Assembly: GCA_025201845.1 (NCBI GenBank)
Contig: MU603956.1
Coordinates: 1 to 37,335, forward strand
Direction of reading: 5' to 3'
Length of the DNA stretch: 37,335 nucleotides
DNA from: Martensiomyces pterosporus
Lineage: Eukaryota > Kickxellomycota > Kickxellomycetes > Kickxellales > Kickxellaceae
Shown in pieces: positions 1 to 7,967 of the stretch. Positions within the stretch are counted from its first letter, which is position 1, and each line of letters begins with the position of its first letter. Under the pieces are notes generated by a model. That model was given only the letters and a program-made list of their open reading frames with translations. It did no database searches and was not told where the DNA came from. Both the position numbers and the translations under genes were made by a program.

Positions 1-1955
1 CAGAGGCAGTCGTCCTCGTCGTCGACCATTGGCGCTACCACAGCTATCACGGCGCCCGGGAACCTGAGCTCCGGTGGGCGGCACAGCACGGTGGCGCTGG
101 GCCAGCAGTCGCCCGTGTCAACCACCACAATGACGTCAAACAACAGCAGCAGCAGCAGTACGGATAGCGGCAGCCGCAGTAGAGGCGACAGCGCTGCCAC
201 CAGCAGCGATGGAGGTGACGGCGACAAGAACAACAAAGGCAGTAGCCGTAACTACTTTTCTCGCCACAGCCACAACCACAACAACAGCAACAGCTCGACC
301 AAGAAGGCACCGGCAGGAGGCGGTGGCAGCCCGCCCACACCGCGGATTCCGTCGTCGTTCAACACGGTGCCGCTTTCGGCGTCGTCGCGTGCTGGCAACA
401 GCCCGTTGAAGCGGGACCCTCGCACCGCCGACAGCCGCCGAAAGGCAGCAGCCCAGTCGATGTTTGTTTCCAGCCCTGTAAGTACCTGACTCTGTCCGAG
501 TGTCCCCCCTCTCCCTGCCGCGCTTTCCCAGCACAAGCACTGTCCTTGTGCCGTGGACAATGGTGGCTTTGTTATTTTTCTACGTGCCTGCTTTGTATAT
601 TACGTTGCTCCCCTCCCTCCCCGGCCCCCATCCCTGCCTCTCCGCGTCCCGAGAAGCCATGCATGAACCTGCCACCCCAGGTGCTTTGTTTGTCGATATT
701 AAAGCCAGCGAGGGCACAGATGCGCCAGCTGCAGCACCTTGTTTGTTTGCCATTCCATGCCTGATTCGAGGCTCCTGGGCACGCCTTCCACCCAAATTAT
801 CATTCTGGTTTGTCTCAGCCCTTTCCCAAGCCCATTGTCTCTCGCCAAAGCCCGCAAGAAAGGGTCTTTGTCGTGGCCTTCAATGACTTGGCGGCGTGGG
901 CGAGCAGATCATGCACCCGCTTTCTTTAGAGCGCTTGCTCCATTGTTTACAGCATGCGCGTCAGGCTCGGCCCCAAGCATTTGCACAAGCGTTTGCACAA
1001 GCGTGTGCGCAAGCGTGTGCGCAAGCATGTGTGAATGCCAGGTGCTTTGTTGTGCCTTTGCGGGCTTTGGGCCCCTCATCCCAGAAAGAAGCTGCTTGCA
1101 GCGCTCTCGTCTTGCTGACGCACACCAATCGCCTTTATCACGTTATTGCCTGGTTTGGTTCCTTATATTGCTTAGTCAGGCGACCCTGGTCCCGCAAAGA
1201 ACAACTCCGGCAACAGCAGACACGCCACCAGCAGCATGGGTGTGAGCAGCGCAGCGAGGTTCACCAGAAACAGCTCGATGAACCTGATCCCTGAGCCGCC
1301 AAGGCGTCCCAGATCAAGGACGTCGTCGGCGGAGCAGATTCACCCTCAGTCAATGGCTGACGCCGCTGCTGTTTCGGGTGACAGCGTTGGTGCTCGCAGG
1401 TCGATTGCGCCGGCACCATCAGCACTCAACACAAAGACATCGTTCAACGTCGTTCGGTCTGCCACTGGCGGGATCGCCCCAGCGACTGCAGAGCCCAAGC
1501 AGCAGCAGCAGCAGCACGCACCGGCTGCCGCCGGAAAGATGTCCGGAGACTATGTGATGGTGCTCAAGCTAGCGGGACTAAAGTTCGAGGCCACTGTGTC
1601 GTCGTCGCTTCAAGCGTCTCTGATCTCGTTGCCCCTGGCTACGCAGATGGGGATGCTGATCCAGCGTGTTCCGCCCCACTCGCGGGTGTGGGATCGCCGC
1701 GGGTCCAACTGGCCTGTCGTGGGCAAGGTAGTCGGACTGCCGTTTGTGTGCGGGAACATGTCGTTTACGCACGACTTCCAGGTCGTTCAGGGAAGCGCTG
1801 GCGGGCTTAGTGGAGGCATCGATATGCCCAGGGACCTGATGCTTGGAAACGACTTTTGTGTCGGCAACAAGGGCCATATCAAGGACAACCGCCTGTACTT
1901 GGAGCAGCTGTGCACGTCAGTGTCGGTGCCTGTACGTCAGATCACTGCCAACTAG
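1..1955 (+). CDS. Low-complexity protein ending in a retropepsin-like (DDI1/RVP-type) domain, 5' partial
   Basis: Two exons are supported: 1-477, open from the window edge, and 1176-1955. The joint is a GTAAGT donor and TTAG acceptor, both phase 0, and gives at least 418 residues. Exon 1 is Ser/Asn/Gly-rich with a CDK-like SPLKR site. Exon 2 begins disordered with a short polyQ, then from about 1542 to 1910 has the layout of a retropepsin fold. It has a YVMVLKLAG strand, the ATVSSSLQASLIS segment where aspartyl proteases carry D-S/T-G, a VVGKVVGLPF strand, an FQVV strand, LMLGNDF (compare IGLDML in Ddi1) and a final KDNRLYL strand. The catalytic Asp position is Ser (codon 1599-1601) and the following Gly is also Ser, so proteolysis is not expected. 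Family membership is by eye. The function is unknown; a binding or dimerisation role is only a guess. The two exons could also belong to separate genes. Confidence 0.55.
144..158 (+). repeat. CAG trinucleotide run coding for serines
   Basis: Five CAG units are read here as AGC serine codons, within the Ser-rich part of exon 1. A second triplet run at 1498-1515 is read as glutamine in exon 2. Confidence 0.8.
478..1175 (+). other. Predicted 698-nt phase-0 intron
   Basis: The donor GTAAGT is at 478-483 and the acceptor TTGCTTAG ends at 1175. A CTGAC branch-point candidate lies at 1115-1119. An in-frame TGA follows the donor (487-489) and an in-frame TAG is the acceptor itself, so both flanking frames need splicing to join. 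An alternative in-phase acceptor (CAAAG) ends at 1199. It is long compared with the other intron in this window (97 nt), so an unseen internal exon is possible. Confidence 0.5.
978..1037 (+). repeat. 12-bp minisatellite inside the intron
   Basis: Tandem 12-bp units run at 978-989, 990-1001, 1002-1013 and 1014-1025, with consensus cgtttgcacaag / cgtgtgcgcaag. The third and fourth units are identical, and 1026-1037 is a degenerate fifth copy. The array is intronic and alternates purine and pyrimidine. Confidence 0.85.
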
Positions 1956-2018
1956 CTGCCTGTGTCCATCCCATGACTACTGCTTTTGCCCTTCATGTTC
2001 CATGCTGCATCTCTCTTG

Positions 2019-2034
2019 CTCTCTCTCTCTCTCT
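2019..2034 (+). repeat. CT dinucleotide tract
   Basis: Eight uninterrupted CT units in the 3' flank of gene 1, 64 bp after its stop. Confidence 0.85.
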
Positions 2035-2248
2035 TTGATGCCCCTCTCCCCGACTCTTGACGCACCGCAGGACATTCTACTTATACCTTGCGCAGGTGCG
2101 CTGAAGCCACACAGGACACGAAGCCCGTTTATCTATAGCCGTTCTCTTGGTACCGTTACCCCATGCGCTGTTGCAGTGGAGAAAGAGGCACATGCGTGCC
2201 ATGTTTCACATCGACTGGGGAGTTAGTGCGCCTTTTCTCCACATCCAC

Positions 2249-2259
2249 AATATATATTT
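2249..2259 (+). promoter_or_regulatory. TATA-like element upstream of the LEA-2-like gene
   Basis: AATATATATTT is the only strong TATA-like AT patch in this intergenic stretch, about 200 bp upstream of the start codon. Assignment to gene 2 is inference. Confidence 0.35.
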
Positions 2260-2456
2260 GACACATGCCCAAATCCACTACTGCGTCTGTGTAATGCGAA
2301 GCAGGCGGTGCCTGGTGTGAGGTGGTTGGATCCCTTGTTAGGAATGGCACTCGGCCACTTTCCGCGCCTGGGTTTCTCTGACATCGTTCGTGCATTTTTA
2401 GACGCCTTCGCTGTGCACACCCACCTCAGTGCCAGACAAAAGGATAGCGGAAAGCC

Positions 2457-4211
2457 ATGTCGGACACAGACAGTAGAAGTGTAAGCAGCGTCTCATTCAG
2501 CAACGACGACGAAGCGGAGAGGAATGCCAGTCGATCCAGATTGGCAGATGCGACAGCCGATGTCGCACGCCAGGCCAGGTCTTTTGAACACCTACCAGCC
2601 GAGCCACACAACACAGCAGGCGTAGAAGAAGTGCTGCAGAGGGCCTCGTCGATGCCCAACATAAAGCTCGCACCCTACGTGAGGCGCAGACCACGTGTTG
2701 GCTACGCCGATTTGTACGCAGACTCTTATAGCGACAGCGATGTGAGCAACAACGGCGAGGCCCAGGAGGAAGCTGGCGAGCGCTGCTTGGATATGGATGA
2801 GCTGGGAGGGAGCAGTGCGAGTCTGCCCCACGTTGCCATTATCCACCAGCGGCTGAATGCCCCGCCGCGTGCCCAAGCGCCAAAAGTTGGAGCTGCTCGC
2901 CTGAGCGAGATGATGTACGGCAAGAAGCGGCAAAGGGCAGCGGACCCCGAAACCAACGAGGACCCGCCGCAAGCCAGCAATAACCGCTATCGTCGTCGCG
3001 ACCGCCGACGTGTCAACTGCCCACCACTGCCACTGACCACAGGGCCTGACAGAAACATCGGCGGCGAAGACGTGGATGCCAGTGGGCGCGGGGGTGGCCA
3101 GGAGGAGCAGGCAAAGCAAGAGGGGAAGAAGCGTAGTAGGCGGCTGCATGTCACCCACGCTAGCCAAAATGGATTCGAGCTGCCCGATCTCCTCGCCCAC
3201 CTGTCACGCGACTTCGCCGATGGATCCGACATGCCCAGCAGTAATCTGCTCTTCCCTACAGAGTTTGACACGGCAGACAGTCCGCTGGCGGATGCGCAGA
3301 GGGCCCGGCGCAGCGGATCGACGGACACCAGGATAACCGCGCAGAGCCATAAGGTGTCCCAACAGTTCAACCTGCGCCTGTCTGTTGCCTCGGAAATTGT
3401 CGGCAACGAAGAGTTCAACGGCCTGCTGGCGCCCGGCGCCTTTGCCGACGAGAAGGAGAGGGCCAAAGCCGATGGCAGCAAGCTGCGCAAGATCCTTTTC
3501 CTGCGGAAAGGCAGGGAGCGCGAGCTCAAGATGTTCAAGCCCGTGGTCTTCGACCCGTCACGCAAGAACATGGGTGTCCTGGAAGCCAGCGGCATATTCG
3601 ACATGGATGACGACCTTGGCGGAGACGACAGGGCGCTGAGCAAGTTTCCCTTCTGCTGCTGCGCGGCCAGGTACTGCGTGGCGATCTCCTTTGTCGCCAT
3701 CATCCTGCTCTTCCTCATGGGGTTCTTTGTCTGGCCACGCGTCCCCACGCTGTCCATCAGCAGCCTGATGGCCCTGCAGCCGGCACAAGTTATCTACGAC
3801 GTGGACCACAGCATGTTTGGTCTGAGAATGCCGCTGAGAATCAACTACGAGATACACAGCGGCAACTTCTACCCACTGGTCATATCAAGGGTGCACGTTG
3901 CTGGGTTCGATGGCGTTACGGGAAACAAGATCATCGATGCCGTGGTCACAAAGCTGCCGGTTGCCCCGCAGCAGCTCCAGTTCTATTCGTCTACTGCGTG
4001 GCTGTCGTACCTCACCTCGGACATGGCTGATCCTGCCCTTGTTGATTTGTTCGGCAAGTGCGCGCCTAAATCGGCTGGCCTGCCCAGGAGCGAGGCGGAG
4101 AGATCGGGAAAGCTCACCATTCGCTTCCAGATCAGCGTTGATGTGATGAACCTGGGGTGGCTGAGGCAGCCCATCGTAACCCTGAACCAGCAGGTCGAGT
4201 GCCCAGAGTAG
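2457..4211 (+). CDS. Single-pass (type II-like) membrane protein with LEA-2-like domain
   Basis: A 584-residue intronless frame. Residues 1-400 look disordered and charged (Asp/Ser/Arg-rich, with RYRRRDRRR) and are presumably cytosolic. A Cys cluster (FPFCCCAARYC) precedes one hydrophobic helix at about 406-426, ending in FFVWPRVPTLSI. This Cys-helix-PRxP layout is typical of fungal LEA-2/NDR1-HIN1-like proteins. The distal domain (about 435-584) has their beta pattern: LRINYEIHSGNFYPLVI, a later DLFGKC, and the last strand ending in VECPE, so one disulphide across the domain is plausible. LEA-2 domains are also reported in vacuolar Vac7 and Tag1 and in TMEM106B, so a vacuolar or endomembrane site is possible. 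I do not see enough to call it Vac7. The gene is convergent with TEL2, with its AATAAA at 4266-4271. Confidence 0.7.
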   Translation: MSDTDSRSVSSVSFSNDDEAERNASRSRLADATADVARQARSFEHLPAEPHNTAGVEEVLQRASSMPNIKLAPYVRRRPRVGYADLYADSYSDSDVSNNGEAQEEAGERCLDMDELGGSSASLPHVAIIHQRLNAPPRAQAPKVGAARLSEMMYGKKRQRAADPETNEDPPQASNNRYRRRDRRRVNCPPLPLTTGPDRNIGGEDVDASGRGGGQEEQAKQEGKKRSRRLHVTHASQNGFELPDLLAHLSRDFADGSDMPSSNLLFPTEFDTADSPLADAQRARRSGSTDTRITAQSHKVSQQFNLRLSVASEIVGNEEFNGLLAPGAFADEKERAKADGSKLRKILFLRKGRERELKMFKPVVFDPSRKNMGVLEASGIFDMDDDLGGDDRALSKFPFCCCAARYCVAISFVAIILLFLMGFFVWPRVPTLSISSLMALQPAQVIYDVDHSMFGLRMPLRINYEIHSGNFYPLVISRVHVAGFDGVTGNKIIDAVVTKLPVAPQQLQFYSSTAWLSYLTSDMADPALVDLFGKCAPKSAGLPRSEAERSGKLTIRFQISVDVMNLGWLRQPIVTLNQQVECPE

Positions 4212-4256
4212 AGAAAGCATATTCAGCATCTTTCCAGCTTTGCGGCTCAGCACGCT

Positions 4257-4271
4257 TTTATTTTCAATAAA
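4257..4271. terminator. Back-to-back poly(A) signals in the convergent spacer
   Basis: TTTATT (4257-4262, AATAAA on the minus strand) and AATAAA (4266-4271, plus) are separated by 3 bp. They serve TEL2 (stop at 4276-4278) and the LEA-2-like gene (stop 4209-4211) respectively. The two genes have only 64 bp between them, so their 3' UTRs must overlap if both signals are used. Confidence 0.65.
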
Positions 4272-4275
4272 TGCC

Positions 4276-7200
4276 TCAGACGATGGACGTGTACTGGTCA
4301 AAGTCGCTCGACATCACCCTGCGATACACCTCGCCCTGGAGGTCGTTAAGCCTGGACACAATCCTCGATGCATGTGCCATGGCCGGAGGGCCGAGCAGAT
4401 TGCTCTCCAGCAGCATGCCGATCCACTGCAGCATATTCGCAATGTCTCCACGGAACTCCCTCGCCAACGTCGGCACGCTCAGAGCTCGGTCGGGACTCAG
4501 CGTCACGTCGATTCCAAACAGCAGCGCATCCAGCACTGGCGGCGACTCGCTCACCCCGCGCTTGCTCCCAGGAGCGCGGCGGATAATCCTGGCCAGATCC
4601 CAGAACTCCCTGTTCATCGAAATCTGGTGCGAGGCAGAGCCAGATGTATATAGGATGACTCCCAGCGTGTTCAGGTACTTCTCCAGCAGCCCAGCATCTC
4701 TTCCGATGTCGCTCGCACTTGCAGTCATATCGCTCTTTCCGTACTGCGCAATGAGCGGGAAGAAGAAGGCAGGGCCAACGATGCTTGCATACCGCTGCTT
4801 CATCCTGTCCGAGTGGCTGCCATTGGATCCCAGCCTGCTGCTCTTAGGCTTGGCCAAATCGAGTCTGCGCGACCGCCGAACAACAGTCCCCGAGCCAATG
4901 GACCCTTTCGTTGCAGCAGTGCCGCCACCCGAGCCTTCTTTGAGCCTCTGCGTAATCTCTTGGACACCTCCGTTCGAGCCTGTGTTTTTATCGCCCTCTT
5001 CAACCCCCGAAAGCTGCAGGCATGCGGTGGCAATGGCCGAAAACACGATCTCACGATCCTTGATAGTCAGGTTGCGATCGCACGACCTGTCCGCCAAGAA
5101 CGGACCCAGCTGCTCAGGCAGCTTGACAGCCAGCGCAACAAGCGATCGCCTGCGCTCCAAATCCCACATCCAATCAAGGTCATCGGGGCCGCGATTGTAC
5201 GTGTAGAGCACCTTGTTAGCCACTTGCAGCCACAGCTCCTCTGTAGTCTTCACGTCTGCCTTTGCGATGCAACTGGCTAGCGCAAACAGCCCGATTTTCA
5301 CCTTCTCTGTTCCGCCGGGGCCATCTCCTTTATCCTTGAGGTATGCCAGACAGTCGCGCAAAAACACTGGGGTGCGCGGCTTGATATACCCGCTCTTGAG
5401 TTCCTGCTCGCCATTCGCAGCCATGCTTGATTGCCGAGGGGCCAGCACGGCATCGTCCTTGTCTGCATCGCCGTTATACGCACGGATATACTTTATAGCC
5501 TCGGCCAGCGATCGATCTTCCTCCTCCTCCTCCTCCCCCCCATGTGCGCGGGTACTGGTCGTAGAGTCACCCCTTGCCATGTCTGCCCACTGGCCCACGA
5601 TTGGGCGTGCAAACCGACGCATCTCGACGATATACTCGGCACTCGCCTTGGTCACCCGCTGTCCGTCTGGCAGCTGATCGGCGCGCTTGGCATCGCGAAT
5701 GATATCGTCCAGCCCAAAGTCGATGCGCTCCTCCCCTGCCTCGCCCTTGCTCGGTTCGCCGGAATTGACAATCGTGTCGGCAACGAGGACCCCTGACAAC
5801 CTGACCAGCGGCGTAGGGGCATCCAGGAACCTTGGAATAGCTCTAGTAAATGCCGCACTCATCGACAATGCCATTCGATCCTGCTTGCCTAAGCCACCCA
5901 TGCACATCAGTATAAGCGACGTTAGAGCTTTGACTTCGTCGACACGCCCATGAGCTACAAAGTCGGCAAATGACCACATAGGCAGAATACAGCGGCTCAG
6001 GGAGTCAAGCAGCAGGTTTGGGTACAGCCGCGCTGGCAACACGGCCGTGAGCTTCTCTACCTGCTGCGACCCACTTGCAGGGGACTTGCCCGAAAGCAGC
6101 TGCAATGCCAGTGCGATGGCCTGGTACGTGGGCGTGGTCCACTTGGCTACGGAGCCAGTTGCTGATCCAGAGCGGGTGAGCAAGCTGGATACTGCTTCTT
6201 CAACCGCCGAGCCGCCGCTGTTGTGGTCAAGGCGGCAGTGAACTATCATGCAGATCACCAGGGCTACTTGTAGACTGAGCTGTGTCAAGCGATCTTCCTG
6301 GGCCTGTAACCCGTCGTTTGGTGCAAAGTACCTGCTGGCCATTATATCCATCTGGCGAACAACACCCGAAACAAGGCGATTTTGCAAGGGTGCCGGCGTG
6401 CTCGCAAGCGCAGCTGCCAGCATTGCCAAGTCATCGTCATCCGGTGCGCTAGCCGGCCGGCGAATCCTCTCATGTGCTGCTGTGACCAGTGCCGCTGCCA
6501 GCTCCACGCAGAGACAGTCTGCTTGACCCACACGGCACAGCTTTGTCCACAGCTCAGCGACGAATCCAAACTCCCTGCCCTTCGCAACGCCGCTTGCATA
6601 TTTGATTGTCTGGCACTCAACCGCATGCTTGGCCAGCTGTGCAAAGTATTGTTGAGGGACGAGGCCAGCTGGAATAGACTGTGGATCCACCTTGTTGGCT
6701 ACGCGCTCAGGCAGAGTGCATGCAACTTGCAGGTATTCGTCCCACGCGCCACGCACCATTGCGACATTCTGTTGCTCCAGTGCATCAATTCTCTGCAATG
6801 CCAGTCTGGGGCTCAGCTGACCAAGCGCAACAGCACTATCCAGAAGGTTCGTCGCCAGCGTAAGTGCGCCGAGAGAGCTGCCAGCATTGCGGCTTGCCAG
6901 CGTTCCAACGATCGAAACAATCACCTGCCATGCCAAAGCAAGCCCCGCACCTCCATCAGCCATCGACACGCCGGCAGTGCTAGGAGCAACAACGTACGGC
7001 AATACCACCCGGTCTTGCTCCGCTTTTGATATTGGCGGGGGATCCAGCAGCAGCACTCGAGACACGCTGCCAATAACCGACCGACTAAACCACGGCCCAG
7101 TAAGCCTTGACAGCTGCTTCCTATCCGCTCTGTCCTCGCTGGTACGTGCATCAAGCCACCACTGCGCCCATTCGCATCCCGACTCCGCTGCCTTCTCCAG

Positions 7201-7611
7201 CAGAGACGGCGCTAAACGGCCAAGAGCTACCAAAGGCGCCTCCATGGCCGCCACAAGCTCGTCAGCTGCAGCATCCCTAGATGAAACGTTTTCCTTCTCC
7301 TCGGCACTGGCAGTCGCTTCTGCCGCATGATCCTTTGTCTCTGCAACTGGTACAATCAACGGCCGCTGTTTGGACGGAGTGATCCCCGGAATGACGATAT
7401 CTGCTACACCGGCAGAAACTCTGCTGGCGCTCGTCGTTGCAGAGCCTGCTCCAATCAGAGGCACCATCAAACTGCTGTTTTGCCACGCTGGTGCATCGGC
7501 TGTTTCTGTGGAACCCCTGCTTGGCTCAGGCGGGCAAATTTTGTGCACCAGCTCGTCAATGCGCTTCTCCAGTTCGCGAAACTGGCGCCTTATCTCGTCC
7601 TTTCCGGCCAT
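4276..7611 (-). CDS. TEL2: Telomere length regulation / PIKK co-chaperone TEL2 (TELO2)
   Basis: The protein has 1111 residues from the ATG at 7611. An in-frame extension to 7725 has only a non-ATG start and adds an unconvincing hydrophobic segment. Tel2 is the core of the TTT complex, which with Hsp90 and R2TP stabilises ATM, ATR, DNA-PK and TOR-type kinases. The protein is alpha-helical throughout. The conserved C-terminal Tel2 domain begins near residue 738 with PRTPVFLRDCLAYLKD and continues through KVKIGLFALASCI, a tryptophan-rich ELW/LDWMWDLERR stretch and a PEQLGPFL motif. After a basic low-complexity linker come PAFFFPLIAQYG and LLEKYLNTLGVILYTSG, which match the tail of the family. 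It is longer than yeast (about 690) or human (about 840) Tel2. An acidic Glu run (GAG repeat, about 5519-5537) sits just before the conserved domain. It shares a 356-bp divergent promoter with the exportin gene. Confidence 0.88.
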   Translation of the reverse strand: MAGKDEIRRQFRELEKRIDELVHKICPPEPSRGSTETADAPAWQNSSLMVPLIGAGSATTSASRVSAGVADIVIPGITPSKQRPLIVPVAETKDHAAEATASAEEKENVSSRDAAADELVAAMEAPLVALGRLAPSLLEKAAESGCEWAQWWLDARTSEDRADRKQLSRLTGPWFSRSVIGSVSRVLLLDPPPISKAEQDRVVLPYVVAPSTAGVSMADGGAGLALAWQVIVSIVGTLASRNAGSSLGALTLATNLLDSAVALGQLSPRLALQRIDALEQQNVAMVRGAWDEYLQVACTLPERVANKVDPQSIPAGLVPQQYFAQLAKHAVECQTIKYASGVAKGREFGFVAELWTKLCRVGQADCLCVELAAALVTAAHERIRRPASAPDDDDLAMLAAALASTPAPLQNRLVSGVVRQMDIMASRYFAPNDGLQAQEDRLTQLSLQVALVICMIVHCRLDHNSGGSAVEEAVSSLLTRSGSATGSVAKWTTPTYQAIALALQLLSGKSPASGSQQVEKLTAVLPARLYPNLLLDSLSRCILPMWSFADFVAHGRVDEVKALTSLILMCMGGLGKQDRMALSMSAAFTRAIPRFLDAPTPLVRLSGVLVADTIVNSGEPSKGEAGEERIDFGLDDIIRDAKRADQLPDGQRVTKASAEYIVEMRRFARPIVGQWADMARGDSTTSTRAHGGEEEEEEDRSLAEAIKYIRAYNGDADKDDAVLAPRQSSMAANGEQELKSGYIKPRTPVFLRDCLAYLKDKGDGPGGTEKVKIGLFALASCIAKADVKTTEELWLQVANKVLYTYNRGPDDLDWMWDLERRRSLVALAVKLPEQLGPFLADRSCDRNLTIKDREIVFSAIATACLQLSGVEEGDKNTGSNGGVQEITQRLKEGSGGGTAATKGSIGSGTVVRRSRRLDLAKPKSSRLGSNGSHSDRMKQRYASIVGPAFFFPLIAQYGKSDMTASASDIGRDAGLLEKYLNTLGVILYTSGSASHQISMNREFWDLARIIRRAPGSKRGVSESPPVLDALLFGIDVTLSPDRALSVPTLAREFRGDIANMLQWIGMLLESNLLGPPAMAHASRIVSRLNDLQGEVYRRVMSSDFDQYTSIV

Positions 7612-7967
7612 GTTTCTCGTCGAGGCCACACAGCTCTGCTCTAGAATTAGGACGCTTGAATAAAAGGCTGACAAAAGCGAGAGCAAGAGGCAGCGGTGCT
7701 CGAATTGCGTCTGGCGCTTCACCAAACGCCTTGTGTGGCTGCAGCCATTCCGTCACGCCTCTTGATCGCAAACTGAGGGAACGGATCAACGCGCATCAGC
7801 GCTGGATTATCAACCCGCAGTTTGGGCGGCGGGGGTCACGTTTAAAGAAGAAGAAAAAAAGCGCAAACAAACAATAAAAATAAAAAAAACGAAGCTGCCG
7901 TTAGCGCTCGCCTTCTGCTTCGTACCCGCCTTTGCTTGTTCACAACTTGTATTGCACTGTTAATTCA
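7612..7967. promoter_or_regulatory. Shared divergent promoter of TEL2 and exportin-5/Msn5
   Basis: The gene starts are 356 bp apart. A strongly A-rich block (about 7846-7891, with AATAAAAATAAAAAAAA) lies about 80-120 bp before the exportin ATG on the plus strand. GAATAAAAGGC (about 7657-7667) lies close to the TEL2 start. No classical TATAAA was seen. Poly(dA:dT) of this kind commonly forms a nucleosome-depleted region. Confidence 0.5.

Larger units (their letters stand above)
1956..2456 (+). other. Intergenic: 3' end of gene 1 and promoter of gene 2
   Basis: No supported gene lies here. A CT microsatellite occupies about 2019-2034. A TATA-like AATATATATTT is at 2249-2259, roughly 200 bp before the gene 2 ATG. 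No canonical AATAAA was seen for gene 1. Confidence 0.6.

Noticed and set aside
978..1037. CRISPR-like array
   Set aside because: Units are contiguous 12-bp tandem copies without spacers, in a eukaryotic intron.
4271..5206. 311-codon plus-strand frame within TEL2
   Set aside because: Antisense to the conserved Tel2 domain; no recognisable motif.
7612..7725. 38-residue N-terminal extension of TEL2 that could be a signal anchor
   Set aside because: It begins with a non-ATG codon and Tel2 is a cytosolic/nuclear protein; the ATG at 7611 gives a normal start.
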